From a virus: a stretch of DNA of 58,380 nucleotides. Below are positions 25,346-35,500 of the stretch, in pieces. The stretch lies in the IMG/VR virus record IMGVR_UViG_3300028840_000492, positions 1 through 58,380 of that record; one strand, given 5' to 3'. The notes below the pieces were generated by a model that was given only the letters and a program-made list of their open reading frames with translations, was not told the origin of the DNA and ran no database searches. Position 1 is the stretch's first letter. Every line of letters begins with the position of its first letter. The translations under genes were made by a program, and so were the position numbers.

Positions 25346-26049
25346 TGCCAACACAACAGTATGCTACTAGCCAGAATCCTGCATATAAGAGGCGCAAATA
25401 CCTTGAGGCTATTAATGCGCAGGCTCCACTATTGTTTGGACAAAAGCAGGCAGAGTGGGACCGAGGCATGGCTGAGAAAGAAGCGCAATTAGAAAAGGAT
25501 CGTTTTGCTCTTGAGCAACGACAGGCTAAAGTAGAGAACAGATGGGCAACTAAAAACTATGAACTTGCCAAAACAGGAGCACAGGCTGACATGGGCATGC
25601 AGGCTTTGGGAATGGTAACTCCCATGTTGGGTTCTGATGCTGCTAAGATGACATATGGCGATGCATGGGACAAAGGTAAGAAGAAAGTAAAAGGGGCATT
25701 AGGAATAGGTACTCCATCTACTTATGGACCAGGGGCTGTTAATCCTAGGTCATCTTATAGTATGGGTGGGCCTAACACTCCCGCTGCTAGAACCCCAACG
25801 GCTACGGCTGCTAAACCTGGATTCTTTAGTAATATGTCCAGCAACCTAACCCTAGGTAATACGTTAGGCGCAGCAGGCATGGGATTTGGAGTTGGTAATT
25901 TGGCTCCAGCAATGGGAATAAAAAATAAATATCTATCAGGCGGACTTGGTGCATTAGCAGGCGGATTGACAGGTCTATTTAGCGGTAGTGGCGGTCCTTG
26001 GGGAGCTGGCGTTGGCGCATTGTTTGGTGGATTAGGAGGATTGTTCTAA
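25345..26049 (+). CDS. Putative ejection protein with Gly-rich tail
   Basis: 234 residues, TAATG-coupled. Charged coiled coil (about 30-75), a linker, then a C-terminal Gly/Ala/Leu membrane-active segment (GGLGALAGGLTGLFSGSGGPW...). Such glycine-zipper tails are usual in proteins forming the trans-envelope channel during DNA ejection. No specific family named. Confidence 0.6.
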   Translation: MPTQQYATSQNPAYKRRKYLEAINAQAPLLFGQKQAEWDRGMAEKEAQLEKDRFALEQRQAKVENRWATKNYELAKTGAQADMGMQALGMVTPMLGSDAAKMTYGDAWDKGKKKVKGALGIGTPSTYGPGAVNPRSSYSMGGPNTPAARTPTATAAKPGFFSNMSSNLTLGNTLGAAGMGFGVGNLAPAMGIKNKYLSGGLGALAGGLTGLFSGSGGPWGAGVGALFGGLGGLF

Positions 26050-26522
26050 TGGAAAGATCGTTTAATTTAAACCTAGAGCGCATAATGAAAAATATGGATC
26101 CTAAGAAGAAAGCTGAACTGATGGCCCTCATGGGCATGGGTGGTAAGGCTTTAGGTATGGGACCTGGAGCACAAGCTGCCCCTATTAGACAGGGCGGTTT
26201 ATTGCCAGAAGACCCTAGGCGTAGATTCCTTGGAATGGATCCTGTCCCAACTACACAGCCGTATGGCAATAAGATTATAGGCGGAGGATTAACTCCTGTG
26301 CCTACTACTGTACCATATGGGGTTAAAGGAGATGGTTATTACTTAGGACAACCTGATCCAGCAATGCCTCCGTCAGCTGTTGCTGCTCCGATGGCGGTAG
26401 GCGGTATGCCTAATATGCCATCAGCAAAAGCAGCTGCTAGTGGAGTTATGACAGATCCAAACAATAAAAAGAAGGCCAAAGGTATTGGCGAACCATCGAT
26501 GTATGATGATCTAGAGGTATAA
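26049..26522 (+). CDS. Pro/Met/Gly-rich ejection-block protein
   Basis: 157 residues, start at the ATG overlapping the previous stop. Low-complexity Met/Gly/Pro composition with two copies of a PVPTT.PYG motif (about 59 and 77), so probably extended or disordered. Likely a virion or assembly accessory of the ejection machinery by position. Confidence 0.5.
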   Translation: MERSFNLNLERIMKNMDPKKKAELMALMGMGGKALGMGPGAQAAPIRQGGLLPEDPRRRFLGMDPVPTTQPYGNKIIGGGLTPVPTTVPYGVKGDGYYLGQPDPAMPPSAVAAPMAVGGMPNMPSAKAAASGVMTDPNNKKKAKGIGEPSMYDDLEV

Positions 26523-26524
26523 TA

Positions 26525-28168
26525 ATGGCAGAGAGTGCATATGACTATTCAGGATTAGATCCTGAGATGGTAAAACGACTGCAAGAAATGGAAGCTGCTG
26601 GTCAACTTCCCTCTGATTTTAATCCTCAGATGTTCTTGGGTCTGACAGAGGACGCTTGGGCTGGCAGTGATCCTGGAGAAACAGCTGCTACTGGTCAGTG
26701 GGACGTCAAAGCTAGTCCTTATGAGTTTAATAGATTAGGACTATCTAGGCAAGCTACTACAGGCGCTGGAGGTCGTGCTCGACGTACAGCTCAGGGTATA
26801 GCACCCTGGAGAGAACGAGCTAAGCCTGGGGGTATAGACTACACTCCTTTTGGTAAATGGGGCCTGCCTGTTAATAGCTTAGGAGAGGTTCCAGAATACC
26901 TTGTTAACATGAGTGGCGGAACACCAGAGGAAACTATAGAATACTGGAATTCAATCAAGGGCCAGTTGTCAGAAGATCAAATAGCTAAGCTAGGAGACAT
27001 GGTTAATGTCCAGAAATTCGATCGAGATCTAATAGGCAATGCATTAGGACTAACACCAGAGCAGATAGAGCAGACACAGAGTCGTGGTATTGAGGATAGA
27101 CTTATAGCTCAGAATAATACACTGGCAAGAGCACAGGGCAATGCCCCTGGCTGGTCTGATGCTTTGGGCATGGCACAAGATACTGTCATAGGTATGGATC
27201 AAGGCGCAGCTAAAGATCAAATGTATAATGAATATATTAATCAGGACTTCCAAGGCGTAGGCGCTGGCGGTTCTGGTGGGTTAGGTATTGAAAGTGCTAG
27301 ACTTGCTGGACAGGGCAGTAGCATCGAGGATATAGAAACACAAGATCAATTCTATGGTATGGGAGGCCTAGGTAGAGGTGTTATAGGTGATGACGTCAGA
27401 CGAACTATGTATGACGCCGACACTACTAAATTTACACCTGAGCAAATGATGCTGGCTAACTTAACTAATCCATATGCTAATAAAGGATTTGACCCTAATC
27501 CTACAGGCAATTGGGATTTGTATAATTTAACAAACCAAAGAGACTTAATGCATATGGCTCCTGAAGCTAATATGGAAAGGTTTATGGGAGGAATTGATCC
27601 TAATAAAGATTTAGAATTCTTTGAACTAGAAGACGGGTCTAAGGTTTATTATGATCCTGATCCTAACAACCAGAGACATGTAACCTTTGGAGATCAGTAT
27701 CAACAAATGGATAGACAAGCTAAGAGAATGTTAAAAGAAGACCACTCTCCATCATGGGGTGAGAAATATGCAGGACCTGCACTGAAGGCAGCAGTTGGCG
27801 CAATGATGAGCTATGCTGGTGGACCCCTTGGGGCCTTGGCTTATAACGCAATGCAGACAGCAACTACAGGACAGTTTGATCCTATGACCATGGCGATCAG
27901 TCTTGGTACTAGTCTGATTCCAGGCATGATGGGTGACATGGGATTTGGTGATCTGCTGGCTGGAAATTTCAGTAAGTTTGCTGGATTAAGTGGAGCTTTA
28001 GGCTCACCTGCAGCTGCTGGAGCAAGTATGGGCAAAGAGCTATTAGCCCCTGCAGCACTGGGTATGGCTGGTGCAGTAGCACCTGGATTAACAGCAGGGA
28101 CGATGAGGAGAAGGTTAGGTCAGTATGGTAATACTGCAGACGAGTTAGGGCAAGAGGAGGAACTATAA
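26525..28168 (+). CDS. Putative internal virion / ejection protein
   Basis: 547 residues. Mostly hydrophilic Gln/Gly/Asp-rich, with a C-terminal membrane-active region (about 415-520: LKAAVGAMMSYAGGPLGALAYNAM, LIPGMMGDMGFGDLLAG, LAPAALGMAGAVAPGL). Matches the general form of podovirus ejection proteins located between fibres and the transglycosylase-bearing giant. TAATG overlap to the next gene. Confidence 0.55.
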   Translation: MAESAYDYSGLDPEMVKRLQEMEAAGQLPSDFNPQMFLGLTEDAWAGSDPGETAATGQWDVKASPYEFNRLGLSRQATTGAGGRARRTAQGIAPWRERAKPGGIDYTPFGKWGLPVNSLGEVPEYLVNMSGGTPEETIEYWNSIKGQLSEDQIAKLGDMVNVQKFDRDLIGNALGLTPEQIEQTQSRGIEDRLIAQNNTLARAQGNAPGWSDALGMAQDTVIGMDQGAAKDQMYNEYINQDFQGVGAGGSGGLGIESARLAGQGSSIEDIETQDQFYGMGGLGRGVIGDDVRRTMYDADTTKFTPEQMMLANLTNPYANKGFDPNPTGNWDLYNLTNQRDLMHMAPEANMERFMGGIDPNKDLEFFELEDGSKVYYDPDPNNQRHVTFGDQYQQMDRQAKRMLKEDHSPSWGEKYAGPALKAAVGAMMSYAGGPLGALAYNAMQTATTGQFDPMTMAISLGTSLIPGMMGDMGFGDLLAGNFSKFAGLSGALGSPAAAGASMGKELLAPAALGMAGAVAPGLTAGTMRRRLGQYGNTADELGQEEEL

Positions 28169-29580
28169 TGGCAATGCCGTATGAAACTCTCTCGAACACC
28201 TTCAGGGAACTGAGGAACATAATGAGAGAGGATAAAGATAGAGAGATGGATCATCAGAGGCAGATGAGAGCCATGGGGCTTGAGCAAGAAAAGCTAAAGA
28301 TGAACCAGCAACTGCAAGACCAACAGTACCAGATGAATGAATTACAGTTGCAGAAACAAATGGAAGCGGAGCAACTGAAGCCTGTTAACCTGTTTCAGTT
28401 AGGGCTACAGAACAATGCCTACACCAGAGATAAACTCTTTGGCAATAAGGATGCTGTCAATGCCATGAAATCTATCTTCGGTGATCCTAATCAGATTAAG
28501 ATCGATACAGTTACTGGTCAGGTTCTCCTGGGTGATAGTGAAACTCCTCTTCAAGTAAAGGGTGGCGACATGGGTAAAGCTACCTTCGGTATGCTGGCTG
28601 TAACCAATAGGTTTTTAGATCCCCGGGTGGCTGCTGAGTATCAGAAAAACGATCTGCAAGGCCAGGTGAAGGCTATAGACGCAGAGATGGCTAAGTTAAA
28701 CAAAAGCGACAGAGCTGATGCTAGTCAACTAGAGATACGAAGAATCCTTAAAGAAAAGAAAAATGGTCTTGAAAAGTCTATAAAAAATGTTGATGAATTT
28801 GTAACTGATGAAAGTCTAAGAGATTATTATGAGGGTGCATATAAACGCAGCGCACAGATGTTAGCAGCTGCTGCACAACATGAAGGTGTATCGCCTGAGT
28901 TATTGAAGCTGATCCAGGACACCAAGGATGACTCAATGGCTATGTGGGCTAAGCACAAAGCTGCTATTGATAAAAAGTATGAGCTGACTGCTGGCGGTAA
29001 AGGTACTGATCTGTATAAAGGCTGGAAGATGCACAATAATGAGAGAATGGCTAAAGGACTACCACCTATCAGTATTGAAAAATATAAGAATGATTACTGG
29101 AGTCCAGACCAAGAGAAGTCCCAATACAATACGTTGACTGACAACTTAGCAATGAGGTTCAAGAATCAACTAGGTATGGTTGACGAAGTCGCTGCTGAAG
29201 CTGGTAATAAGTATGCTGCAAGATTGTTAAAGGGCGGTGGAGATCCTTATCAGATTCAAGAAGCAGCTGTCGAGTACGGATGGTCAGTATCTAAAACAGC
29301 TAGAGCACTACGCAAGATTGCAAAAGATGCTGGCGGTTGGATGGGTACATCTGAGGCCGAAGCTGGTAGACAGATTTTTGAAGCATTGCAACCGTTTACA
29401 GATAAAGAGGATAATCTAGATCCTATATTAGAAAAACAATTAACGCCAAAGCATAAGAAATTATTAAAGGCGTATGGTACGAGTAAATCTAAATCACCAG
29501 TAGCTGCCAAAGCAGCTGAAAAGAAAGCTGAAAAGAACGTAGAAGTAGAAGCTGTATCACAAATAGATAACTTATTTTAA
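28168..29580 (+). CDS. Helical ejection / internal core protein
   Basis: 470 residues. N-terminal third is a Gln/Met/Lys coiled coil (about 10-75: RELRNIMREDKDREMDHQRQ...), the rest helical and charged, ending in an Ala/Lys/Glu tail. A soluble helical partner of the giant protein that follows is a reasonable reading. No catalytic motif visible. Confidence 0.55.
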   Translation: MAMPYETLSNTFRELRNIMREDKDREMDHQRQMRAMGLEQEKLKMNQQLQDQQYQMNELQLQKQMEAEQLKPVNLFQLGLQNNAYTRDKLFGNKDAVNAMKSIFGDPNQIKIDTVTGQVLLGDSETPLQVKGGDMGKATFGMLAVTNRFLDPRVAAEYQKNDLQGQVKAIDAEMAKLNKSDRADASQLEIRRILKEKKNGLEKSIKNVDEFVTDESLRDYYEGAYKRSAQMLAAAAQHEGVSPELLKLIQDTKDDSMAMWAKHKAAIDKKYELTAGGKGTDLYKGWKMHNNERMAKGLPPISIEKYKNDYWSPDQEKSQYNTLTDNLAMRFKNQLGMVDEVAAEAGNKYAARLLKGGGDPYQIQEAAVEYGWSVSKTARALRKIAKDAGGWMGTSEAEAGRQIFEALQPFTDKEDNLDPILEKQLTPKHKKLLKAYGTSKSKSPVAAKAAEKKAEKNVEVEAVSQIDNLF

Positions 29581-29591
29581 GGATATAATTT

Positions 29592-32500
29592 ATGAAACTT
29601 AGTGAGCTTACAGGAACGGATACTGCACAGACAGAAACCAAAACTCCTGAAACTGAAACCTATGATTCTAATTCGTTTGATCCTATTATTAAGAAGGCAT
29701 CAAAACAATACGGTGTACCTGAAGCTCTATTGAAGGGCATGATACATCAAGAATCTAGTTGGAATCCTAGAGCAACAACTCCTAAATCTTCAGCTAAAGG
29801 ATTGATGCAGCTGATAGATGATACTGCAGCTGAAATGGGAGTAGAGGATCCATTTGATCCTGTACAAAATATCATGGGTGGTGCTAAGTACCTTAAACAG
29901 CAACATGATAAATTTGGTACATGGGGTAATGCTCTTGGTGCGTACTATGCTGGCCCTACGAATTACTCTCGTATTAAGGCTGGAGAGGCAGAGTCAGATC
30001 CCGAATTGGCTAAGCTAGTAAAGGATACTAATTTACATGTGAGTCGTGTCGCTAAGTACGCCAAACAGTATAAGGAGCAGACAGCGCCTGTTGTTAAAGC
30101 TAAAGCCATTACTGACATTCCTAAGTTTAATAATATTGCTAACAATCCTGTCCAACCAGCTAAGGTTAAAGCTGAACTAAAAGCTGATGTAAAGAAACCT
30201 AAAGGGCAGAGCTGGTGGAAGAACATGCTAGAGATGATGGGTGGAAACCAGAAGAAGGTAGCTGAAATAGCTGCCGAGCAGCTCAAAGGTGTTGGTGTTA
30301 CCTATCAGTATACAGATCTAGACATGGATAAGAGTCGAGTTTGGGCTGATATTATGATGAATAAAGGGGAAGTCACCCCTGAGAATGAGGCCAAACTCAA
30401 TGAACTTAATGCTCAGATGCAGAGACTTGAGGATGAGGTAGCGCAAGCTCCATTCATGGCTGATGCTGTTGGATCGTTATTGCCTTTTGTTAAAGAGTCT
30501 ATGTTGGCTAGTGGTAAAGGTGGACTTGTCGGTGCTGGTATTGGATTAACCGCTGCTGCTGCAGTTGAGGCAATAGTTCCTACTGTTGGTGAAGGTATGG
30601 CTTTGGCTCCTGGTCTTATGAAGCTAGGTGCTACTGCTATGGCAACCAACGAGACGGCTCAGAATATGCTATGGATTGAAGCTGGTAGTTTCTATGAAAA
30701 GGCTAGAGCTATGGGCATGGATCATGAGTATGCCAAACCTGCTGCTATGATTTATGGCGGTGGTGCTGCTGGTCTTGAAACTATGAAGTTAAAATACTTA
30801 GGTAAACTTATTCCTGGTTCTCGTGCGGTAGCCAATAAGATTATCAAGAATGGATTTGTCAGGGCCTTAGATAAGGGTATGATGTCCAGGATAGGAAAAG
30901 ATCTGGTATCTACAACGATGGGTGAGGCTGGTGTTGAAGTTAGCCAGCAATTCTTAGATAACTTAACGATGGGTATCACAGAGGAATTGCATGATCGTTA
31001 TAAGGGAACTGATATTTCACCAGACAATATGGCTGAATGGGCAGCTCAGGTAAGTGATGGCTTAGTAGAAACCTTTATTAAATCTGCTGCAGGCATGGGT
31101 ATTATTTCTATCCCAGGTGTATCTATTAACGTGATGACTGAGGGTGGTAAGAAGACTGTTGCCAAACAATATGAAGAGGCACTGACTCCTCCTGCAAAGA
31201 AACCACCTAGAAAGAAACCAGCTAAGAAAGAAGAACTTAGTGACGCAGCTAAAAGAGCTAGAGAGGCTGCTAAAGCAAAGATGAAGGAGTTAGGTTTAGC
31301 CGAAGAAACAGCTAAGAAAACTCCTGAGAAGAAAGAAACGAAGAAGAAAAAGGAAGAGTTTAAACTTCCTGAAACTAAGAAGCCAGAAAAGAAAGAGGAA
31401 GAGGCTAAGGCTCCTGAGCAGATGGAGTTGCCCCTTGGTAAAGAGGAGAAGGCTGAAGAGAAGGCTCCTAAGAAAAAGCAAGAGAAGCCTAAGAAAGAAG
31501 AGCTTACTATAGAGGAAACAGAAGAGGAAGAGGGCGAAGCTCCCAAAGAAGTCTTTAAGTTTCCTGAGCCTAAAGATAAAAAGAAAGATACAAAAGATCC
31601 TGAGACTAAAGAAGACTTTCAAGAACTAGCAGGAAAGGATGTTAAAGTAGATGCTCTTGGTGAAGAGGATAGCACTACCCCTGCTGACCAAGTACAAGTA
31701 ACTGTCATTGAAGGTGAGGCAAAAGGCAATACTTGGAATATACCAAAAAAGGATTTTGCTGATGAACTTAAAAAACGAAAAGATGAATATGCCAAATCTA
31801 ATAAAGGAAAGAAAGAACTTAGTCCAAGAGAAAAAGCTTATGCTACTGGAAAAGAAGAGACAGAAGAGCAAGGAAAATCTGAAGGAATTGAAGAGAAAGC
31901 TAAAGGAACTGGAGCTAAGAAAGAAACACAACTACCAAAGCGAACCACCGAAGAACTAAAAGCTGAAGAGTTAGAGAAAGAAAGAAGGAAAGAAGTTTAT
32001 AAAACCCTGAAGGCTGAGTTTCCTACCGCCACTGAGGAACAGCTGCAGGCTATGACTGACAGTTCTATGGAGCGGTATGAGATAGGTAAGAAAAGAACTA
32101 AGACCTACCAGGGCAAGACTGAGTTAGACATAGAAGAAAAAGAAACTGAAACCCAGGTTAAGGAAACTGCAAAGGATGTTAAGTCTCAGCTTGCAGAGTT
32201 TGAGAAAGAGCATGGGATTAAAGAGCCTCCTGTTAAGATTAAAGCCCTAAGACAGTTAAATGTTCCTGGTATTGTGGTAGATGGAAAGACCTACAGAGGT
32301 AGGGCGCTAAATACTACAGATATTCGTACTAATAAATTTATAGAACAGTTTATGACTAGCATCCAAGAAGCTAAAGAACTAGCTAAAGCTGATGGTAAAG
32401 ATCCTAAAAATGCTCAAATGGTTTTTATAGTTGATGGTAAACCTGTTGATGCTAGAAATGCAGCTACACAAATAGGGCTACAAGCTAAGGTAGATGCTGT

Positions 32501-35500
32501 CAAAGAGGCAAAAGAGTTAGCTAGAATTGAATCAGAAGCTAAGGCTCTGGAAAAAGAACTAGCTAATAGGGAAAAGGATCAGAAAGCATTAAAGAACACT
32601 CGTAAACCCACTGATGCTGATAAACTGATCTTTAAAGGAGTTGAGAAAGCATTAAGGAATTCTGCAGCTAAACAAAAGAACTCTCCCTTGGGTCGAGGTA
32701 TACCGTTTGAGGATATTTATAATAGTGTTGTAGCTAAGGTATGGGAACGTTTGTTGAAACTTCCTAAAGCCCAGGTTTTAGATTCTAAGAATCATGCTAG
32801 TATAGCTGCATTATTGAGAACTACTGGTAAGCATTTAGCTAAGAATATTGTTAAAGAGTTCTATGGTAAGCGTGCTGACGTTATCAAGAAGGTGGAGAAG
32901 GGTGAGAAGGTCAGCATGGACGAGTACAAAGAGGCTGGCTTATCTGATACCATGGACCATATCAACAATATATTGAACGCTGAGGATAAAGGTTTTGTTA
33001 GAGACAGTAAAAAGAAAAAAGCCAGATCTAATGCTACCATTATGATGACTATCAATGAACGAGCTGAAGCTGCTAGGTTTGACCTTGATTATATTCAACG
33101 AAAGATTTGGAGACTAGAACGTGAGATCAAGGCAGCTAAGACTCAAGATCGTAAGAATGAGTTAGCTGTTAAGTTAGTTGAACTTAAAAACGAGTATAAA
33201 GATGAAGAGCCTAATGTGAAACGCCTTGAGACTATGGCTGGAGCTGCGCCCAGTGCAGTTAAGAAGCTGACAGACAAAGAACTGTTAGCTGCCAAGGCTC
33301 AAGAAAAGAAAGCTGCTGAGGCTCAAAGAAAGAGGGCTATAGAAAATGCAAAGAATCGTACAGTTGTGTCTAAAGAAGGTTTCGGCACTGTACCTCTTGA
33401 TAAAGAGGATATACCCCGAACTAAAAACGCTCAGTATTACGCTGAAAGAGCTGCTGAAGAAACTGCTAGGCTAGAGAAAAAGGGATTTGTAGCACCTCGT
33501 CTGCCTAAAGTTGAACAAAAGCAGGAGAAGGCTGCAGAGACAACTCCTGGTAAGAAGTTTGTTCCGACTCATTCAGATAAATTGAAAGCTGAAAAAGAAA
33601 AAGCTGAAAAGATTAAGTCTAAACGAGCCGAGAAGAACGCAAAGACCTTATCTAATCCAGCAGATATTATTGATGCTAAGAATAAGCTGAAAGATATACC
33701 TCAAGATATGTTCATAGCTACAGATAGAATAAATGGCAAGACTATCATAGGTACATGGGAACAGGTAGCTGATTTAGATAAGAGATCGTGGGAGGTTAAG
33801 TCAGCTGATCAGGCTAAGCTAGAAATAATTAGTAAAGAGCAGCCTAAAGGTGTTATTACAACTACACTAAATGCTCAGCGCAAGCAACCCCAATTTGTAA
33901 TATTAACTAACCCTGACACTAAACCATCTAAAATAATCAAAGCCGATAAGATGATGGACAACTTTTGGAAATGGGTACAGAAACAACCATTGTTTGACTT
34001 TGTACAAAACATGTTAAACCAAGGTACATATCTTCATTTTATCGATGGTGCTGAAAATCTAGAACAATTACCATATTGGGATAAGTTAAATGTATTTAGA
34101 AAAGCTCAGTATAAAGAGATGTTTAACTCTGCAAATGAAGATAGAGCTGGTGCATTACACTGTGTTTCTGAATTAATCGATGGTAAGTTAATTGATCATA
34201 TTGTTATAGATATGAGTGCTTCTGAAATTGCTACAACTGAACAAATGTATGGTACTGTTGTACATGAAACTATCCATTCGGCAATATCTTATTTTAGAAG
34301 ATGGGCATCTCCTCTTCAAGTAAAACAATTTAACAATGCTTTATCTAATTTATGGCATCAAAATAAACATCAGTGGAAGGATGCTGTTGCTGCTTATGCT
34401 AAAGATCTAAGGAGTGTAGATAGAAACGCCAGAGCAAATTGGTTGGAGAAGAAATGGGGGCCTGTTGTACGGGACGCTATCGAAAATAATGTAGAAGAAA
34501 TAGCTACATATACACTTTCAGATGTACATATTGCCAACGTATTAGCTAGGATGGTAGATGTAACAGAGCGCCAAGCACCTCCGCTCAAAGGTAAAAATTA
34601 TATAAGATCTGTTTGGGACAAAATGGTAGATATTGTTCGACAGCATATAATCATGGGCGGAAGAAAGATGCTGATGACTAATCAGTATAATTTGCTTTCA
34701 TCTCTTAAAAAGGTTATGAATGAATTTGTTTTCGTTGATGGAACTTATGATTATCAACTAATGCAAAAAAGAGCTGTTACCACAGCTAAAGGATTCAAGA
34801 TAACTCCTGACACTACTATGGGGTTGTTGCTCTTAAAATCCCAACGAGTTGCTAAAGAATCAGAAATAGCTACAGCACCTCTAGCCCCGGGCGAGAAACC
34901 TACTGCTACTGATAGAAAGAATTATTTTAAATTTGTTTTGGATAAAACTACAGGAGCAGTTACTAGCCTTAGAGATTGGCTCGACATTGAATCTCCTTGG
35001 AAAGCTATGGGTGCGTATAAAACTGGTAGTGTACTCAAGAGATATTATAGTAAGAAAACTAAGTACGAAGAGATGGGTGTCAAGAAAGTTCAAGCTATTA
35101 TAGATAAGTATAAAGAAACTACTGGAGGATTTAATGAGGCTGAGTTCTTAGATGTCTTGCTAGCAGAGGAGAGTCCTAGGCTAACTAAAAGATGGAGTCC
35201 TATGAAGAGGGCTAAACTAGATCCTATTAGGGCAGAGTTCCGTAAATTCTTTGATGATATGGAACAGATCTATAAAGATCGTGGTGTCCATTGGGATTGG
35301 AAGAAGCGTAGATTGATGGAGCTTGAGCAGAAAGTGCTGGAAGCTACAGACTTTGATAAGCGCAATAAATGGCTACGCCAACTAAATACTTTAAGGGCTA
35401 GTAACTATGTTCATATTCCAGTTAAGTTAATCGTTCAGGATTTATTAAATAACAAAGAATCTATGCTCAAGAAAACTAGAAAAAATAAGCCAGCTGCGCT

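Noticed and set aside
31046-31931. Overlapping Ser/Phe/Leu-rich - strand frames
   Set aside because: Reverse complement of the Lys/Glu low-complexity zone (AAG/GAA repeats read as CTT/TTC); artefact.
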